From: Auanema rhodensis
Lineage: Eukaryota; Nematoda; Chromadorea; Rhabditida; Rhabditidae
Assembly: GCA_964057225.1 (NCBI GenBank)
Contig: OZ059896.1
Span: 14,492,501 to 14,556,500 of the forward strand
Length of the DNA: 64,000 nucleotides
Direction of reading: 5' to 3'
In this document: piece by piece, positions 1 to 11,812 of the stretch
Position numbering within the stretch: the first letter of the stretch is position 1
Layout: each line of letters opens with the position of its first letter
Notes under the pieces: model-generated
What the model was told of the DNA's origin: nothing
What the model saw: only the letters and a program-made list of their open reading frames with translations
Databases searched by the model: none
Program-made: the position numbers and the translations under genes

Positions 1-68
1 GTCCATGAATGGGATTCCGAAAAAGTTTGATAGATTTCTATTTCATCACTTTCAATTTTACATTTCAG

Positions 69-2262
69 GTAGCATCTTTAATTGCATGTGATTTAGAAGG
101 AACATTAGTTTCTTCTAATATAAAACCCAAACAATGTTCATTTAATAAGACAATGAATTATTGCATTGTTTGTGCGGAAGACACTGGCCTTCAAATGGAG
201 ACTCTATCTTGTAAACATGAATTTTGTATAAATTGTTGGAGAGCACATATTGAATCAAGGTAATAATTAAATTGTTCACTTTACTGTTAATTATTTAATT
301 CTAGGCTTTCGGAAGGTGTTGCCTCTAAAATAGAATGTATGGATTCTCAATGTAATCTTCTTTGTCCTAGCGAATTTGTTGTTAAAATTTTAGATAAACC
401 TCAATTAAGAGCCAAGTATATCAATTTTTTAAACCATACTTTCTAGTTTGTATACTATTTAAGATATGAGCGGTTTATCTTCCGCGATTATATCACTTCC
501 CATCCTGAATTGAAATTTTGTACTGGAAAAGATTGCCAGGTAAATTTTTTTTTTGCTTTTTGTCTTCACTTCCTCACTCATGCTTAAGGCTGTTATACGA
601 TCGCGTGAAAAACAACCCAAAAGGGTGACTTGTAAAAAATGTAAAGCTTCGTCATGGTCAGTTGTCTTTGTCTATATGATTTTACTGAATTTTTAATTTT
701 TTTAGTGTCTTGTGTGGTGTTGATTATCATGCCCCTACCTCTTGTGAAACTATTCGTATGTGGTTAGTAAAATGTGCTGATGACAGTGAAACTGCGAATT
801 ATATCAGGTTTCCCATATTTGTCAGCGATATAATTTATTGATACCCGAATTTTAGTGCTCATACGAAGGATTGTCCTCATTGTCATACATGTATTGAGAA
901 AAATGGAGGATGTAATCATATGCAATGTGCGAAATGCAAGCATCACTTCTGTTGGATGTGTTTTGGAGGTTGTTACTTTGCCATATCCCGCAACTAATAT
1001 GCTTACTATAGATTGGAAAACACATGGAAGTGAATATTATGAATGCAGTAGATATAAGGTTTGCTTTGCAATGCTAACATTTTAATGTTACAATATTTTA
1101 ATGTAGGATAATCCATCGGTAGCTGCGGAAGCTAATCATGTCAAAGCTAGAAGGGCTTTAGAAAAATATCTTCACTATTTTGAGCGTTTTGAAAATCATA
1201 GTAAATCTTTGAAATTGGAAGAACAATTACGAGATAAAATAAAAAAGAAAATTGAATCAAAGGTACTTTCGTCAAGGAAACTTTATAAAATGCTATCGTT
1301 TTTTAGGTCAACGATCATGATGGCACATGGATTGATTGGCAATATTTATTGAATGCAGTCTCCTTACTCACAAAATGCAGATATACTTTGCAATATACTT
1401 ACCCATTCGCTTATTATATGGAATCAGGTGGCAACAAGCATCTAGTAAGTTCATATTTCAATTTTTTTATAACTTTTGTACTATATCATTTCGTTTTTCG
1501 TGTCCAACTATACCATTTCTTTTTTGTATTGCTGATCCTTATAATTAACTTCTCTTCATTTGCTACTCATTTTCTATTTCCCCTCTTATTTTCAATTGAT
1601 GCGATAGTTATGGGTGCTGTAGTTTCCCGCGGCGACGGATTGCGCGTTGATCCGTATTCAGTGGCAGGTACCCATGCCGGCCATCAAAAGATTATCTTCA
1701 TGTGGAAGATTATCCGTCTTTCTATATCAGCTATTACATGATTGCAATCCCATGTATACGGTAGAATTATTCGAATGATTCGTTTCCAACTCGGCTTTCA
1801 ATAAGACTGAATAAGAACGAGTAATTAGGATATACAAGGTTTTACATTATTTTTCCTGATAATGATTGGAAAGAAGATGAGTCGAAGCATGATATGGGAG
1901 GGTATTCTTCAAGTTCAATAATTCATAAATCAATCATGTTTGTAAATATTGTTGTAATTCGAATTCTTAATGTTGGAGGTTTTGCCGGTTGTTTCACGGG
2001 TCATCAGATCTTTTGCTTGTTGTGCGTATGGTCACAGGCTGTAAATGGAGATTTTGGCTGACAATATCTTTGTGTATAACGATGTTGGTTTCAGTTCGAG
2101 TATCAGCAAGCACAATTGGAGAAGGAAGTGGAAGAGTTAGCTTGGGCCGTTGAAAGAGCAGAGTCAACGTCGAGGGGAGCTCTGGAGGCTCATATGCATA
2201 GGGCTGAGCACAAAAGAGTCACTTTACTACATAGTTTTTCAGCATCTCGTAATAATGTATAG
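69..2262 (+). CDS. ari-1: Ariadne-1-like RBR E3 ubiquitin ligase, 5' end outside window
   Basis: RBR ligases accept ubiquitin from an E2 onto a RING2 cysteine and pass it to substrate; Ariadne-1 works with UBC-7-type E2s and neddylated cullins. Exons seen: 69-259, 305-415, 464-539, 589-656, 706-807, 856-968, 1012-1058, 1107-1262, 1307-1444 and 2095-2262. The order is RING1 (CIVC...[10 protein letters not shown]), IBR (CKKCKAS...[11 protein letters not shown]) and RING2 (CPHC...NGGCNHMQC...CKHHFCWMC), then a C-terminal helical Ariadne domain. The catalytic cysteine by analogy with human ARIH1 is the one in GGCNHM (codon at about 911-913). Introns are mostly 40-60 bp, except a 650-bp intron (1445-2094) before the last exon. 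The first coding exons lie upstream of the window. The stop is the TAG at 2260-2262. RBR/Ariadne assignment is firm; the exact paralogue is inferred. Confidence 0.9.
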
Positions 2263-2748
2263 GATTTTAAAAACATAACATCATAATTTGTGCTTTTTCT
2301 GTGGATTTGTAACTAATTCTGTAAAAATGTGTATGTACCCTTTAAATGTTCGCTAGAGATTGATATCATTTTTAGAATAGTGCCTTCATAATATAATCGA
2401 ATTTTCATTAATTTCCCCAAGTCATTTTTCAAAGACAATTTCTCACATTTTCTGTGATTATATACTTGTATTTAATAAAAAAAATGCGCACTAGTTATTG
2501 CTGCTAATTCGTTTTATGTTGGAAATATTATTAGTTTACCATGCGAATTCCCAGAAAATTCTGAAACTATGTATTTATATACATAATGGAAATTCAGTCT
2601 AATCTATATATCAGGCGGCATGTTATCAGCTATAGCTTTCCTTTTCATAACTAATCCGTAGCTAGGTAGGATTTCCATTCAATATGTGCCCATTCAACGG
2701 AAAGAACAATGGGTGGGATTGCTTCAAACTTGCTGCTGCTATCATTAG
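2263..2748. other. ari-1 3' flank
   Basis: AT-rich sequence downstream of the ari-1 stop. An AATAAA-like stretch occurs near 2470 and could serve polyadenylation. No gene was recognised here. Confidence 0.4.
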
Positions 2749-3556
2749 TATTTCGATTACTGCTATCAGATGTGTTGCATCAGAAGAAAGAGAACTAACA
2801 ACCGCAAATGTTATATCTACCCTATCATCCGGCGCTATTCCAGCATTTCCAGCCTGATAACACTTCATGATGTCGTAAGTTTTCGCTAAGTGTTTTATCT
2901 ATTCTGAAATATTAAAATCCCATATTGCAAGTTTATAAATGTATAGCCGTTTTGGGTACATATTTGATTTATTCTAATTTTATTTGTTTTAAATTTGTAT
3001 TAATAGAAGACAACTTCATTATATTCAGAGAATTGTAGTTATTAAAATTCTTTGTCCGAAACATGAAAATGTTAAATTGAAGTTAGAAAATGCAATGATG
3101 CTAACTGACGCGCGATTGGCGTGAGATGTTTTTCATTAAAAAAATATCACGTTTGTTCGTCTTCACTGATATTCCTAGCTTGTCTCGCTCTCATCAAGTT
3201 TCATCTAAAGTTGCTGTTGAAGGTATGGTGTTTTATTTCCATTAAATCATGTAGTATTCACCAGTTTTTTATCGGTTGGAACTAAGCTTGAAAAACCTTG
3301 TAGAGATAGTTATGTTGATGAGTGGGCGTGGCCATTGAGGGTGTCGAGGGGCGCGAGCGAGCGCGAGAGGGCGGAGGCTGGTGGAGGACGACGATCACCA
3401 GACCCTACCGTCAAACAGACTGTATCCTCGCAGACACACGGGTCGGTGGAGCGGGCAGCCAATGAATGCGACGGCCATCGCTTTTCAGAACCGCCACCCC
3501 ACGCGTTACATTGTCCTCTCTACCCTATTCCTTCTAGAGTTCAGCTGACTTCCTAA
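2749..3556 (+). CDS. Candidate exons of an unrecognised gene
   Basis: Two stretches look like exons. The first, 2749-2874, follows a TTAG acceptor that coincides with an in-frame TAG, and ends at a consensus GTAAGT donor. It is exactly 42 codons, phase 0, encoding a cysteine- and arginine-rich segment (YCYQMCCIRRKR...). The second begins after TTGTAG at 3304 and stays open to a TAA at about 3556, encoding an arginine/serine-rich segment starting RDSYVDEWAWPLR; its local GC is far above its surroundings. No family was recognised. It could be the upstream part of the 6699-8569 candidate or a separate gene. The evidence is splice sites, frame and composition only. Confidence 0.3.
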
Positions 3557-4484
3557 TGCATATTGGATCTAATCTAAGCATTTTCTCAAAAATAAAGTCC
3601 AGCATTCATTTGCTTCCTGGTCCTATTTACCATTTTTCGGATACTCTGTACTAGAAATTCAAGTAACGTCTGTAGCTGCTCATTCGACCACAGCCTGGGC
3701 TACCAGCGGTCATTTTTTTATTCAGCTATAGCTTTTCTACGCTCGTCGACCCGAAATGGCACTGCATGAATTCACGGAATTTCAGATGCACCGTGCTTCC
3801 TGTGGTGACATGCCGGGACACGTGCGTTACGGTTCCATCTCGATTTTTGTATTACATTGAATACTGTAAAACTAACTTTCATAATATTTTTTTGTAACTT
3901 TTAATGGAAAAATAAGACAGAAGCAGCTTTGTTAGTTTGTTTCCAGAGATGGTTGTTCAATTCTATTGATTATTTTTGCTAAAATCATTACACCACGGTG
4001 TTAGTATGAAATTGAAATCGCAATTCATCGTAAGTTATTTCCATACTACGCCATTGAATTTTAAACAAAAATTTCGAAAGAGAAAATCTCTCTGTTACCA
4101 CATACATGTATATGCATTATCATATAAATTGCTTTGGTTGTGAGCCATGTAAATACATAAATATATTTTATTTATATTTATATCTACATATATCTATATA
4201 CCTATATCTATATACATTTATATATAAATCTCATAATTCTTTCTCTCGCTCTCTCACACTCTTAATTCATTAAGCTGTTTTTGTTAGTAAAACGTAGGCT
4301 GGACATAGATAGATCGGAAGTCAGAACAAAATTGTAATCTACAGCTATCTGATGAATTTTGTAACTTCATTCCAGACTGTATTTTCTAAGAGGATAATTT
4401 TTCTCCGTTAGCACTTCTACTTCATTTATGTTTTCTTTTTTTTCTCATCAATTATAAGGGCCTTGTCAAAGTGAAAGAGGAAGA

Positions 4485-4622
<138 letters not shown>

Positions 4623-5361
4623 AAAGAAGAAAGGTAGAGCGAAAATTGAAAAAGACAGTGTCTAGTTCTTTTTTGAATTGTCCTAAAACGAGAAGACATA
4701 CATACACACACACCACACACACATACACACAGATGGAGAAAGGGAATGACTAGCTGAGGCCTCGTACATGACGTAATCGATTCGATTTCCTCTTTTGTAA
4801 ATGCAAAAGAGAAGAGAACAGGGAAAGGGAGGGAAATTCGGGAAACAGAGAGTAATACAGTGAGTAGAAGAGATTGAATGGGAATTTTCGTGAAGCCAAT
4901 TTAAAAACTTCAAAGAAACAAAAAAATCTAAATATTATATGAAATAGCAAAATCTTTCGATACATGTAGTAGGTTTCATTCATTTTGGGGCTTTATCATG
5001 TTTATTTCAAGTTTTCATTCAAAATATAGCTGTTGATGGGAATGCTTTGAAAATTTTTCCGACTTTGAAAATGCTGTACTGTGTATATATATATATGTAT
5101 GAGGCTGACCCAATAATATTATAGTGAGGTGGCTGAATTAAACCATTGCTGTATTTACATATATAACCAGTGAAAATTCATAAATATGCTGCACGTTTAG
5201 TTGAGTTTCAATGATAACATACATTTCCTGTATTGCTTATGTGACTATCAAAAGATTTGTCGCTTTTCAATGTTGCTGCTAATCACCATTGTCACCAACT
5301 TTATGTTGTTTCGTAATCCGACAAACGATTTGTATGTCAGACATTTAAAATAAAATACTCA

Positions 5362-5362
<1 letters not shown>

Positions 5363-5398
<36 letters not shown>

Positions 5399-5404
5399 TA
5401 TATA
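5363..5404. repeat. (TA)n microsatellite
   Basis: TA dinucleotide run of about 40 bp interrupted once by TGCATA. Confidence 0.9.
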
Positions 5405-6698
5405 TATAATATGAAGAAAACACTTCAAAATAAAATTTCTTCCTCTTATATTTCAACAAATCATATAGCATACGTGATCCATTCTTCGTTGTGTACACCC
5501 ATTTTAGTAATATGACTCACATTTCTCAATGAAAAGCGTGATTGAGCCAACAAGCCATAGCAAGTTTGTTGATCATATGTATTTTAAGCTTTATATTGGA
5601 TACATTTCAATCGTATTGCCTCGAGAAATAAAACTTCATGAACATATTTAATTGATTTCACTCATATATCTTACGTCGACGGCTCTTACCGCACAACGTT
5701 TCTGATTTTTCAGTTTGAGTTTCCGACTGAATAGATTGAGATTGAGAGAATAATCAAAATACCGTTAGATATTATTAGAGATCAGACAAAAAACATTGGA
5801 GAATTGAAAAGGAAAAGGAAGAAAATGGTTTGATTTGAAACAATGATGGTATGCTGATGTTGGGCTAGTTGCAAACCGTGAAGGAAACCCCAAAATTTGA
5901 ATTTTTAATTCAAAATATGCTTAAGTCTGACCGAGATTTATATATAGGACGATCAAATTAATGAATCTCGCTGATAGATAAGAATCTTTGAAAAACTAAA
6001 ACGTGTCTCATCTCTTTTGCTCTTAAGTGACTCCATGTGGATGACTAGCATGTAACCAATGTGATCTTCTCTTTCAAAGTTCATTTATCCTCGTCCTTTT
6101 CCAATTTTCTATTCCATACTATTAATAAGAGGTAGAAGAGGACAAGAGATAAAGAGAGATATGAGAAGAAAGAGACAGAGACGAAAAGTGGAGGATAAAG
6201 AGAAACGAGATCGAAGGAACCTTTTCTCGTATGAATTAAGAGTTGAAGGGTCCAAACAGGGGTAGAGAATAGGCTATTTGCATATGCCGGAGAAAAAGAA
6301 GTTATACAGTACACTGGTCTTTTCTATTTTTCCTCTTTGAAGTAGTAGATTATTGTATGAAAGGTGAAGAGGGAAGAGGAAGAGGAGGCTTTGCTAGAAA
6401 AGACACCATGAAAGACCCAAATACATATAGAAGGACTGTTAGAGGGAACTGAGAGGTAGAGAGAAAGGCACATTGTTTGGGACGACCTTGAAACGAGGCA
6501 ATTATCATCCCAGTCCTCTCCCCCACCTTTCGCTCAACCATCATTCGCAACCTCTTTCTCTATCTACATTCATTGAGAGGTTAAGAGAAAGTGAGAGAAA
6601 GAAGGAACAAAAACTAGAGAGGCGAAGAAGAAACAACGAGAGGAGGAAAGGAGGGAAAAGAGAGAGAATGAACGATAGAGAGAGTGAGAGACCTACAG

Positions 6699-8569
6699 CA
6701 GCATTTCGTTTCTATTTCGGAGGGAGAAGAAGACCGAATTCGTCGGCATGAGGCCCGACGGCTACCAAACTTGAAAATTCATGCAAACAGACTATCTAGG
6801 GGCTACTCTTCTCATGAAAGTTCGCAAGTAAAGGATTAAAAATCCTAAAATACTCTGCGACTTGCCAAAGAGTTTTGATACATAATCACCTGAAAAAACT
6901 CTTTAATCTCGATATATTTATGGAAAATTGTATGTGAAACGAATAAACAACTAGTATTGAGACCTAACACTTGATTTTCTGTAATATTTTGCATTTTATA
7001 AGGCTGTAAAATAGGGATTTAGCAAAGTTTTGCTAGTTTTACTTGGTTAAATAAATACAAAAGCGGAGAACCAACGTAAGATTGCATTTTCAACAAAACT
7101 AAAAAGATCAACTACAACTTAAAATGGCAATAGTTTATGGTGTATATTCCTTTTTTTTCTCAGAATTTCGATATTTTCTGAATGAAAGAGAGCAACAAAA
7201 CCTCAGAGGTCATTGGCAAAACTTCTCTGATGTTGCTGTCAGCATGTGCTGACTCAATAACATTTCATCTGGTCATCTGGTAAATAGAATATAAAATTCT
7301 GGAAAGTTCCACTGATTTATTATTTCGAAACATCAAATGATGGCTAGATCAATGCCGTGCTCTCTTTTCGTTTCTTTAGATGTTTTCTTGGCATATTATT
7401 TATCTTATTAGACAATGTGTACTTTAAGAAGAGGCTATGCATGAGGGATTTTGGGTTTTTACAATTTTGTCTCGCAAAGTAAAGTTTTTTGCGTTGTGTT
7501 TCACTAGTCTTATATAGGAAAAAGGCCTAGAAAAACGTAGTGAACATCTAATGCCTTGATTGTGCAGGAGAGTTGAAAGAGAAGATACCAATGAAAACAA
7601 CAAAGATGGGAAATGTCGTTTTTCATTTTCTCTTATCCACCAATGTACAGTCAGTGCCAATTGGTTGGAGCGCGAATGATGTTCAAGAATAAATCTGGAA
7701 TCAGTTATTCGCTCCCAGCAATTGTTCGTAAATCAATTTTAATGGCAAGAAAAACGATAGATAATTGATTTGGAGGAATAATTATCATTGGAACTGAAGA
7801 AATGTATAATTCATTCATATAAAAAGTACATGAAATACATTTAATGTTATAAATAATTACTATGGTTCAACTTTATACATAGATATAACCCAATTTACTA
7901 TGTTTTTTTCGCTGGAACCTAACAACAACAATTAAAAACAAAAAGGTTTCAAACAATGCAATTCAGAAGTTAGTTGATAATCCCCTCAAGCACATACAGA
8001 ATTGTAATTGCATTGGCCTAGTTTACTATTGAAACCAATACGAATAGCTAGTTATATGAAGATTTAGCAAAGACAGACTAACTACTTTTCTCGCAATTTA
8101 GATCTCTTATGAGAGAGATCAAAGATTTGACATATTGTACCAAGCTACCTGTGGAATATATTTTCTTGGTGTCCAGTTGATGACCCGCTCACAGAAACAT
8201 TGAAACTTTTTTGAATTGGTAAAACTTTTGACTTTCGAGTGCCACACAGCGCCAGCTCAGTCGACAATGTTATCCAGACATTTATGTAAATGTCATTTCA
8301 TTGTCATTGATTTGTCGCCTAAAAACAAATAAATAAGTACGACAGGCAATGATCACCAGATTTTGTTTTTCATCCATTTTCTCTGTTCTCCTTTCTCTAA
8401 TGTTTCCTCTTAGGTCTCTCACGATAAGACAAAGGAAATGAAGAGTATGGGGGAGCCGTGCATGCGACTTGATTCGTGTGTCGCCCAAGCCTTAACGGCC
8501 CTGGAGACACAGCTGGCAGCAGTGGCGATTGTGTCGAACGATAACGCTCTTTGTCTAAAGAGAGTATGA
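6699..8569 (+). CDS. Candidate three-exon 3' end of an unrecognised gene
   Basis: Three stretches join in one frame with no phase conflict. Exon 6699-6827 (acceptor CTACAG, donor GTAAAG) has 43 codons beginning QHFVSISEGEEDRIRR. Exon 8250-8285 (acceptor CACACAG, donor GTAAAT) has 12 codons ending CYPDIY. Exon 8414-8569 (acceptor CTCTTAG) has 51 codons plus TGA, containing GEPCMRLDSCVAQALTALE and ending ALCLKRV. All are phase 0 and GC-rich for the region, and codon choice looks coding. There is no obvious membrane segment or known motif. The composition would suit an intracellular tail, but I do not recognise the family. The gene lies between ari-1 (+) and wdr-82 (-). Confidence 0.42.
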
Positions 8570-8953
8570 AAGAAACACAGATTATGAGAAAGAGGGAAGA
8601 ATGGTAGGATGAAGAGAAAAGAGGGAAATTGAGCGCAGGGAGGGAATGGGGCCAAAGGTAACATAGAAAAGAAGAAAACTTAGCAGATGAGTATATGTCA
8701 GTCTGTCGCGCCCATACAGCCACACGTCAAAAATGAATGGTATTTGAGGGGATTACGTTGTACATCTTAGAAATGTAATTTTCGGCTAAGATACGGTAAT
8801 TATCATTCTATTCGGCCATGAAAGGACACAAAAGCAGAATAGTTTATGATGACATTTTGAAAGAAAAAAGGATTGAACATTCTAATCTATTTACTTATTA
8901 TATTATTTGAGAAAAACTAAATTAGATATATCTGAGCAGCTTGAAATTTCAAA
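8570..8953. other. Intergenic, no gene seen
   Basis: Probable 3' flank of the candidate gene ending at 8569 and of the minus-strand region starting at 8954. It contains a purine-rich stretch (8573-8650) and is otherwise AT-rich. Confidence 0.4.
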
Positions 8954-9697
8954 CTAGTTTATAACATACCTTTCTTGTTGTACATATGTAATTCTTTCAG
9001 ATAGCTCCACCATATCCAATAGAAATAATTCATCCATCTTTAAACATTTCCTTTTAAATTCTTCTCCTAATTCTGGGGGCACAACCGCTCTCGTTAGATA
9101 TAAATTGGAAAATAAAAATGAGCGTGTGACGTATTTCACGTAATTTAATTCACATATTCACTCAATTATCCAATTTCCTTCTATATATTTATGATATATT
9201 TGATTTCTAAAATAATAAAATTGAAAGTTCTATGTTGATGAATGAATTGTATTATATTGTTTCCATGTCTCCTGATCCACTGCTGCATGTTTAATCCGTA
9301 TTTTAAGGATTTCTGAAAAAAATAATCCGTTGAAGCCAAAAAAATCTGCCACTTTAACTTCATGAAATCTTTCTTATTCAGAATCATGCCCAAGATATCC
9401 TCCAGCAGCTATCTTCGAACAAAACTTTTCTTTTCACATATGCAAAAGTTTGCCATCACAACGCATTCTCATGCAAAATATTGTATTTGTATAACTATTT
9501 TTTTACACTTTTTATAATTTACTATACTCCCATGCATTTAAATTTCTTACATCACCATATAGAAGCACACCAACAAGCATTAGTTCGTGAGATGGATCGT
9601 ACTGTTTGGCACTTGCGAACGCTCGGGCTATAAGAGACTCGACGGTCCTGGGTGCCAAGCAGAAATATTCCAAAATATCATGAAAATTGCTGTAATA
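8954..9697 (-). CDS. Unrecognised minus-strand coding region, exons uncertain
   Basis: Read on the minus strand, an acceptor TTACAG is followed by an open segment containing CLAPRTVESLIARAFASAK and ending at a GTAAG donor near 9550. A second block (about 9393-9200) contains an internal TTTTTTTCAG acceptor. A third (about 9139-8954) contains ELGEEFKRKCLKMDELFLLD and ends either at the TAG at 8954 or at a GTATGT donor just before it. I could not chain the blocks into one clean model or identify a family, and I saw no in-frame ATG at the 5' end. It lies about 100 bp downstream of the wdr-82 stop on the same strand, so it could be the second gene of a nematode operon or a decayed gene. Confidence 0.35.
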
Positions 9698-9812
9698 ATC
9701 GCTTTATGTACACCAGTCATACACACTGTATATAAAACAACAAAAACATTGTAAACAATATAAAATACTTTAATAATAAATAAGTCCAAGTAAACATAAA
9801 CAGGAGATCTGA

Positions 9813-11314
9813 TCATTCATCTTCCAATGTGTTATTAGGAAGCCATAAACTCTGTAAAGTAAGTAATTAAAATTTTAGTTGTGTTCTTCTTTTCATATAA
9901 GACAATGATACTTACCAATTTACTACAAGCTGTAGCGAGCATGAAAAATTTAGGATTAAACCTTGTAATACGCATAGATGAATCATGCTCTGTTAATGTT
10001 CGGAATACTAAGTTACCTAAGAAAAAAAAACAAAATTTAATTTTAACAAAAAAATGCTTACCAGTCTCAGCATACCAGCAATGTAAGTTAGAATCAGAAG
10101 ATCCGCAAAATACAAATTGGGAGTCGGGGGTGAAAGTAGCCTCCATTGTCTCACACTTAATTAAACAGTATTATAGAAAAAATATAAACAATTAAAAGTG
10201 AATATCTGGATAAAAATTATATAAATAACTTTTCTACTATATTTTAAATCAAAAGTTAATAAGTTAGAAAGTTCAGGACAATCAAAACAAACCTTTTCAT
10301 TGGTATGACCTCGTAATACACATTTAGTATCACCGTGAAAAGCATCAACTATCCTAAAAGGTTAAAACAACAATTTCAAAATCATTGACACAACTTCACA
10401 TACTTAATATGGTCACTATTCGTATTTAGCATAATCAATTTTCCATCAGGAGAGAACTCTAATCCGGTCCACTCAACATGATCAGGCTCTTTTCCAACAA
10501 CAAAAGTCATGAAAGGGCCCTATGAATATTATTTAATAAAAAATTATAAATATACTCATGTTACCTTATCAAATGAACGAAGATCGTACAACTTTATATG
10601 CTCATTGTTTATGCCTGCTCCGAAAATAAGGCCTTCAGGATCAAAAGCAGCAATAGCTCTGCCGTTTACTTGCATCAGACCCTGGAATTAAAACAAATTT
10701 AGGAGGTTATAGACCGATTAAAGGCAAAAAAGGACCAACCTGACAATTTTGAGATCGTAGATCCCACAGACGTATGGTTTTATCTAAAGAACCGGAGAGG
10801 AACATATCATCTTGTGGGGACATACATAAACATGTTACTCTAGAATTAAAGAAATCAAATAAGAACTTGATGCTCTTCAACGTCTACTTACTTTTTTGTA
10901 TGACCCGGGAAGTACCTGAGATACTTGTTATCATGTAACGATAAATAGCGCAAGGAATCTTGAAAAATGGTTTATAATAAATATCTTAATCGTTTCTATT
11001 TACCATCTACTTTAGTGGAACTATGGATAGCTGTACTAGGATTATGGGCATAACGTATTAATCCTACTCCATATTTTTTACTATTAACTTGCTTAAATTG
11101 TAATTTTTTTATATTGAAATCATTAGTCAATACTCACAATTCCTTTGTCTCGAACTCCTGCGGTTAAATTATAAACCACAATACTATCATCGTCACTAGA
11201 AGTAATCATAGAAGTTCCATCAGGACTAAAATCAATACAGTTTATCTTGAAAGCATTTTCTGTAAAAGTTTTAGCACAGTCAATATTGCGTATTTTCGCT
11301 GCGTCCAGCTTCAT
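9813..11314 (-). CDS. wdr-82: WDR82/SWD2-like WD40 protein
   Basis: WDR82/Swd2 is a WD40 subunit of the Set1/COMPASS H3K4 methyltransferase and of PP1-PNUTS transcription-termination complexes; it acts in the nucleus. The N-terminus ([10 protein letters not shown]...[11 protein letters not shown]...[11 protein letters not shown]) closely matches animal WDR82. Later exons give the family segments [60 protein letters not shown] and a C-terminal ACSKL/SLWLPN joined across an intron. That last join fixes the stop at 9813-9815 rather than the read-through stop at 9835. Exons are separated by about 45-70 bp introns; the first is 11314-11138. The start ATG immediately follows an acceptor (TTATTTTAG|ATG), suggesting spliced-leader addition. 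The product is about 315 residues, as expected for the family. hcf-1 lies divergently 498 bp away. Confidence 0.93.
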
Positions 11315-11812
11315 CTAAAATAAGCTTATCTAATATAAAAAATTTAAGAACCATGATACGAAGAGAAAAACGTTTTCAAGTGAAGTAACTATTATTTAAA
11401 TTCAAATTCTAGTTGCCCTTACAAAAAATCTTCAATTAAGAAAATTGGTAAACAGAGGTCGCACATTTTTTTAAATACAAATGTAACTTCCTTTATGTTA
11501 ATAATTGTTTTGTTTTTTTAAAATAAGAAGTGTAAAACAACTTTAGTTTTATGTTTCATAAGGCGGCGGAACAATTTGTTTAAAAAAGCTTTAAATAGCT
11601 TTTATTTAAAGCGTTTAGAGACTCCTTTGGTGAGTTAGATGTGCAGGCAAGGGGGCGTGGTTTACTTGGTTGCCAGCGTTGCGGCTATTTTAAGCATTAA
11701 TTATTTAAATTCTATATTTATGATAACTTGTATTAATATCCTAGTGATGAAAATTAACTATATAATTTTATTTCAATTTTGTACTAAAAATTTTATTATA
11801 TAACTACAGTCC
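11315..11812. promoter_or_regulatory. Divergent intergenic region between wdr-82 and hcf-1
   Basis: 498 bp separating two divergently transcribed chromatin-related genes. It is AT-rich with a short GC-richer block at about 11640-11690. It probably holds both promoters, but no defined element was recognised. Confidence 0.45.

Noticed and set aside
1620-1690. GC-rich patch in the last ari-1 intron as a possible exon or tRNA
   Set aside because: No cloverleaf can be drawn and no splice-bounded frame continues the Ariadne protein; the adjoining exon pair already joins cleanly.
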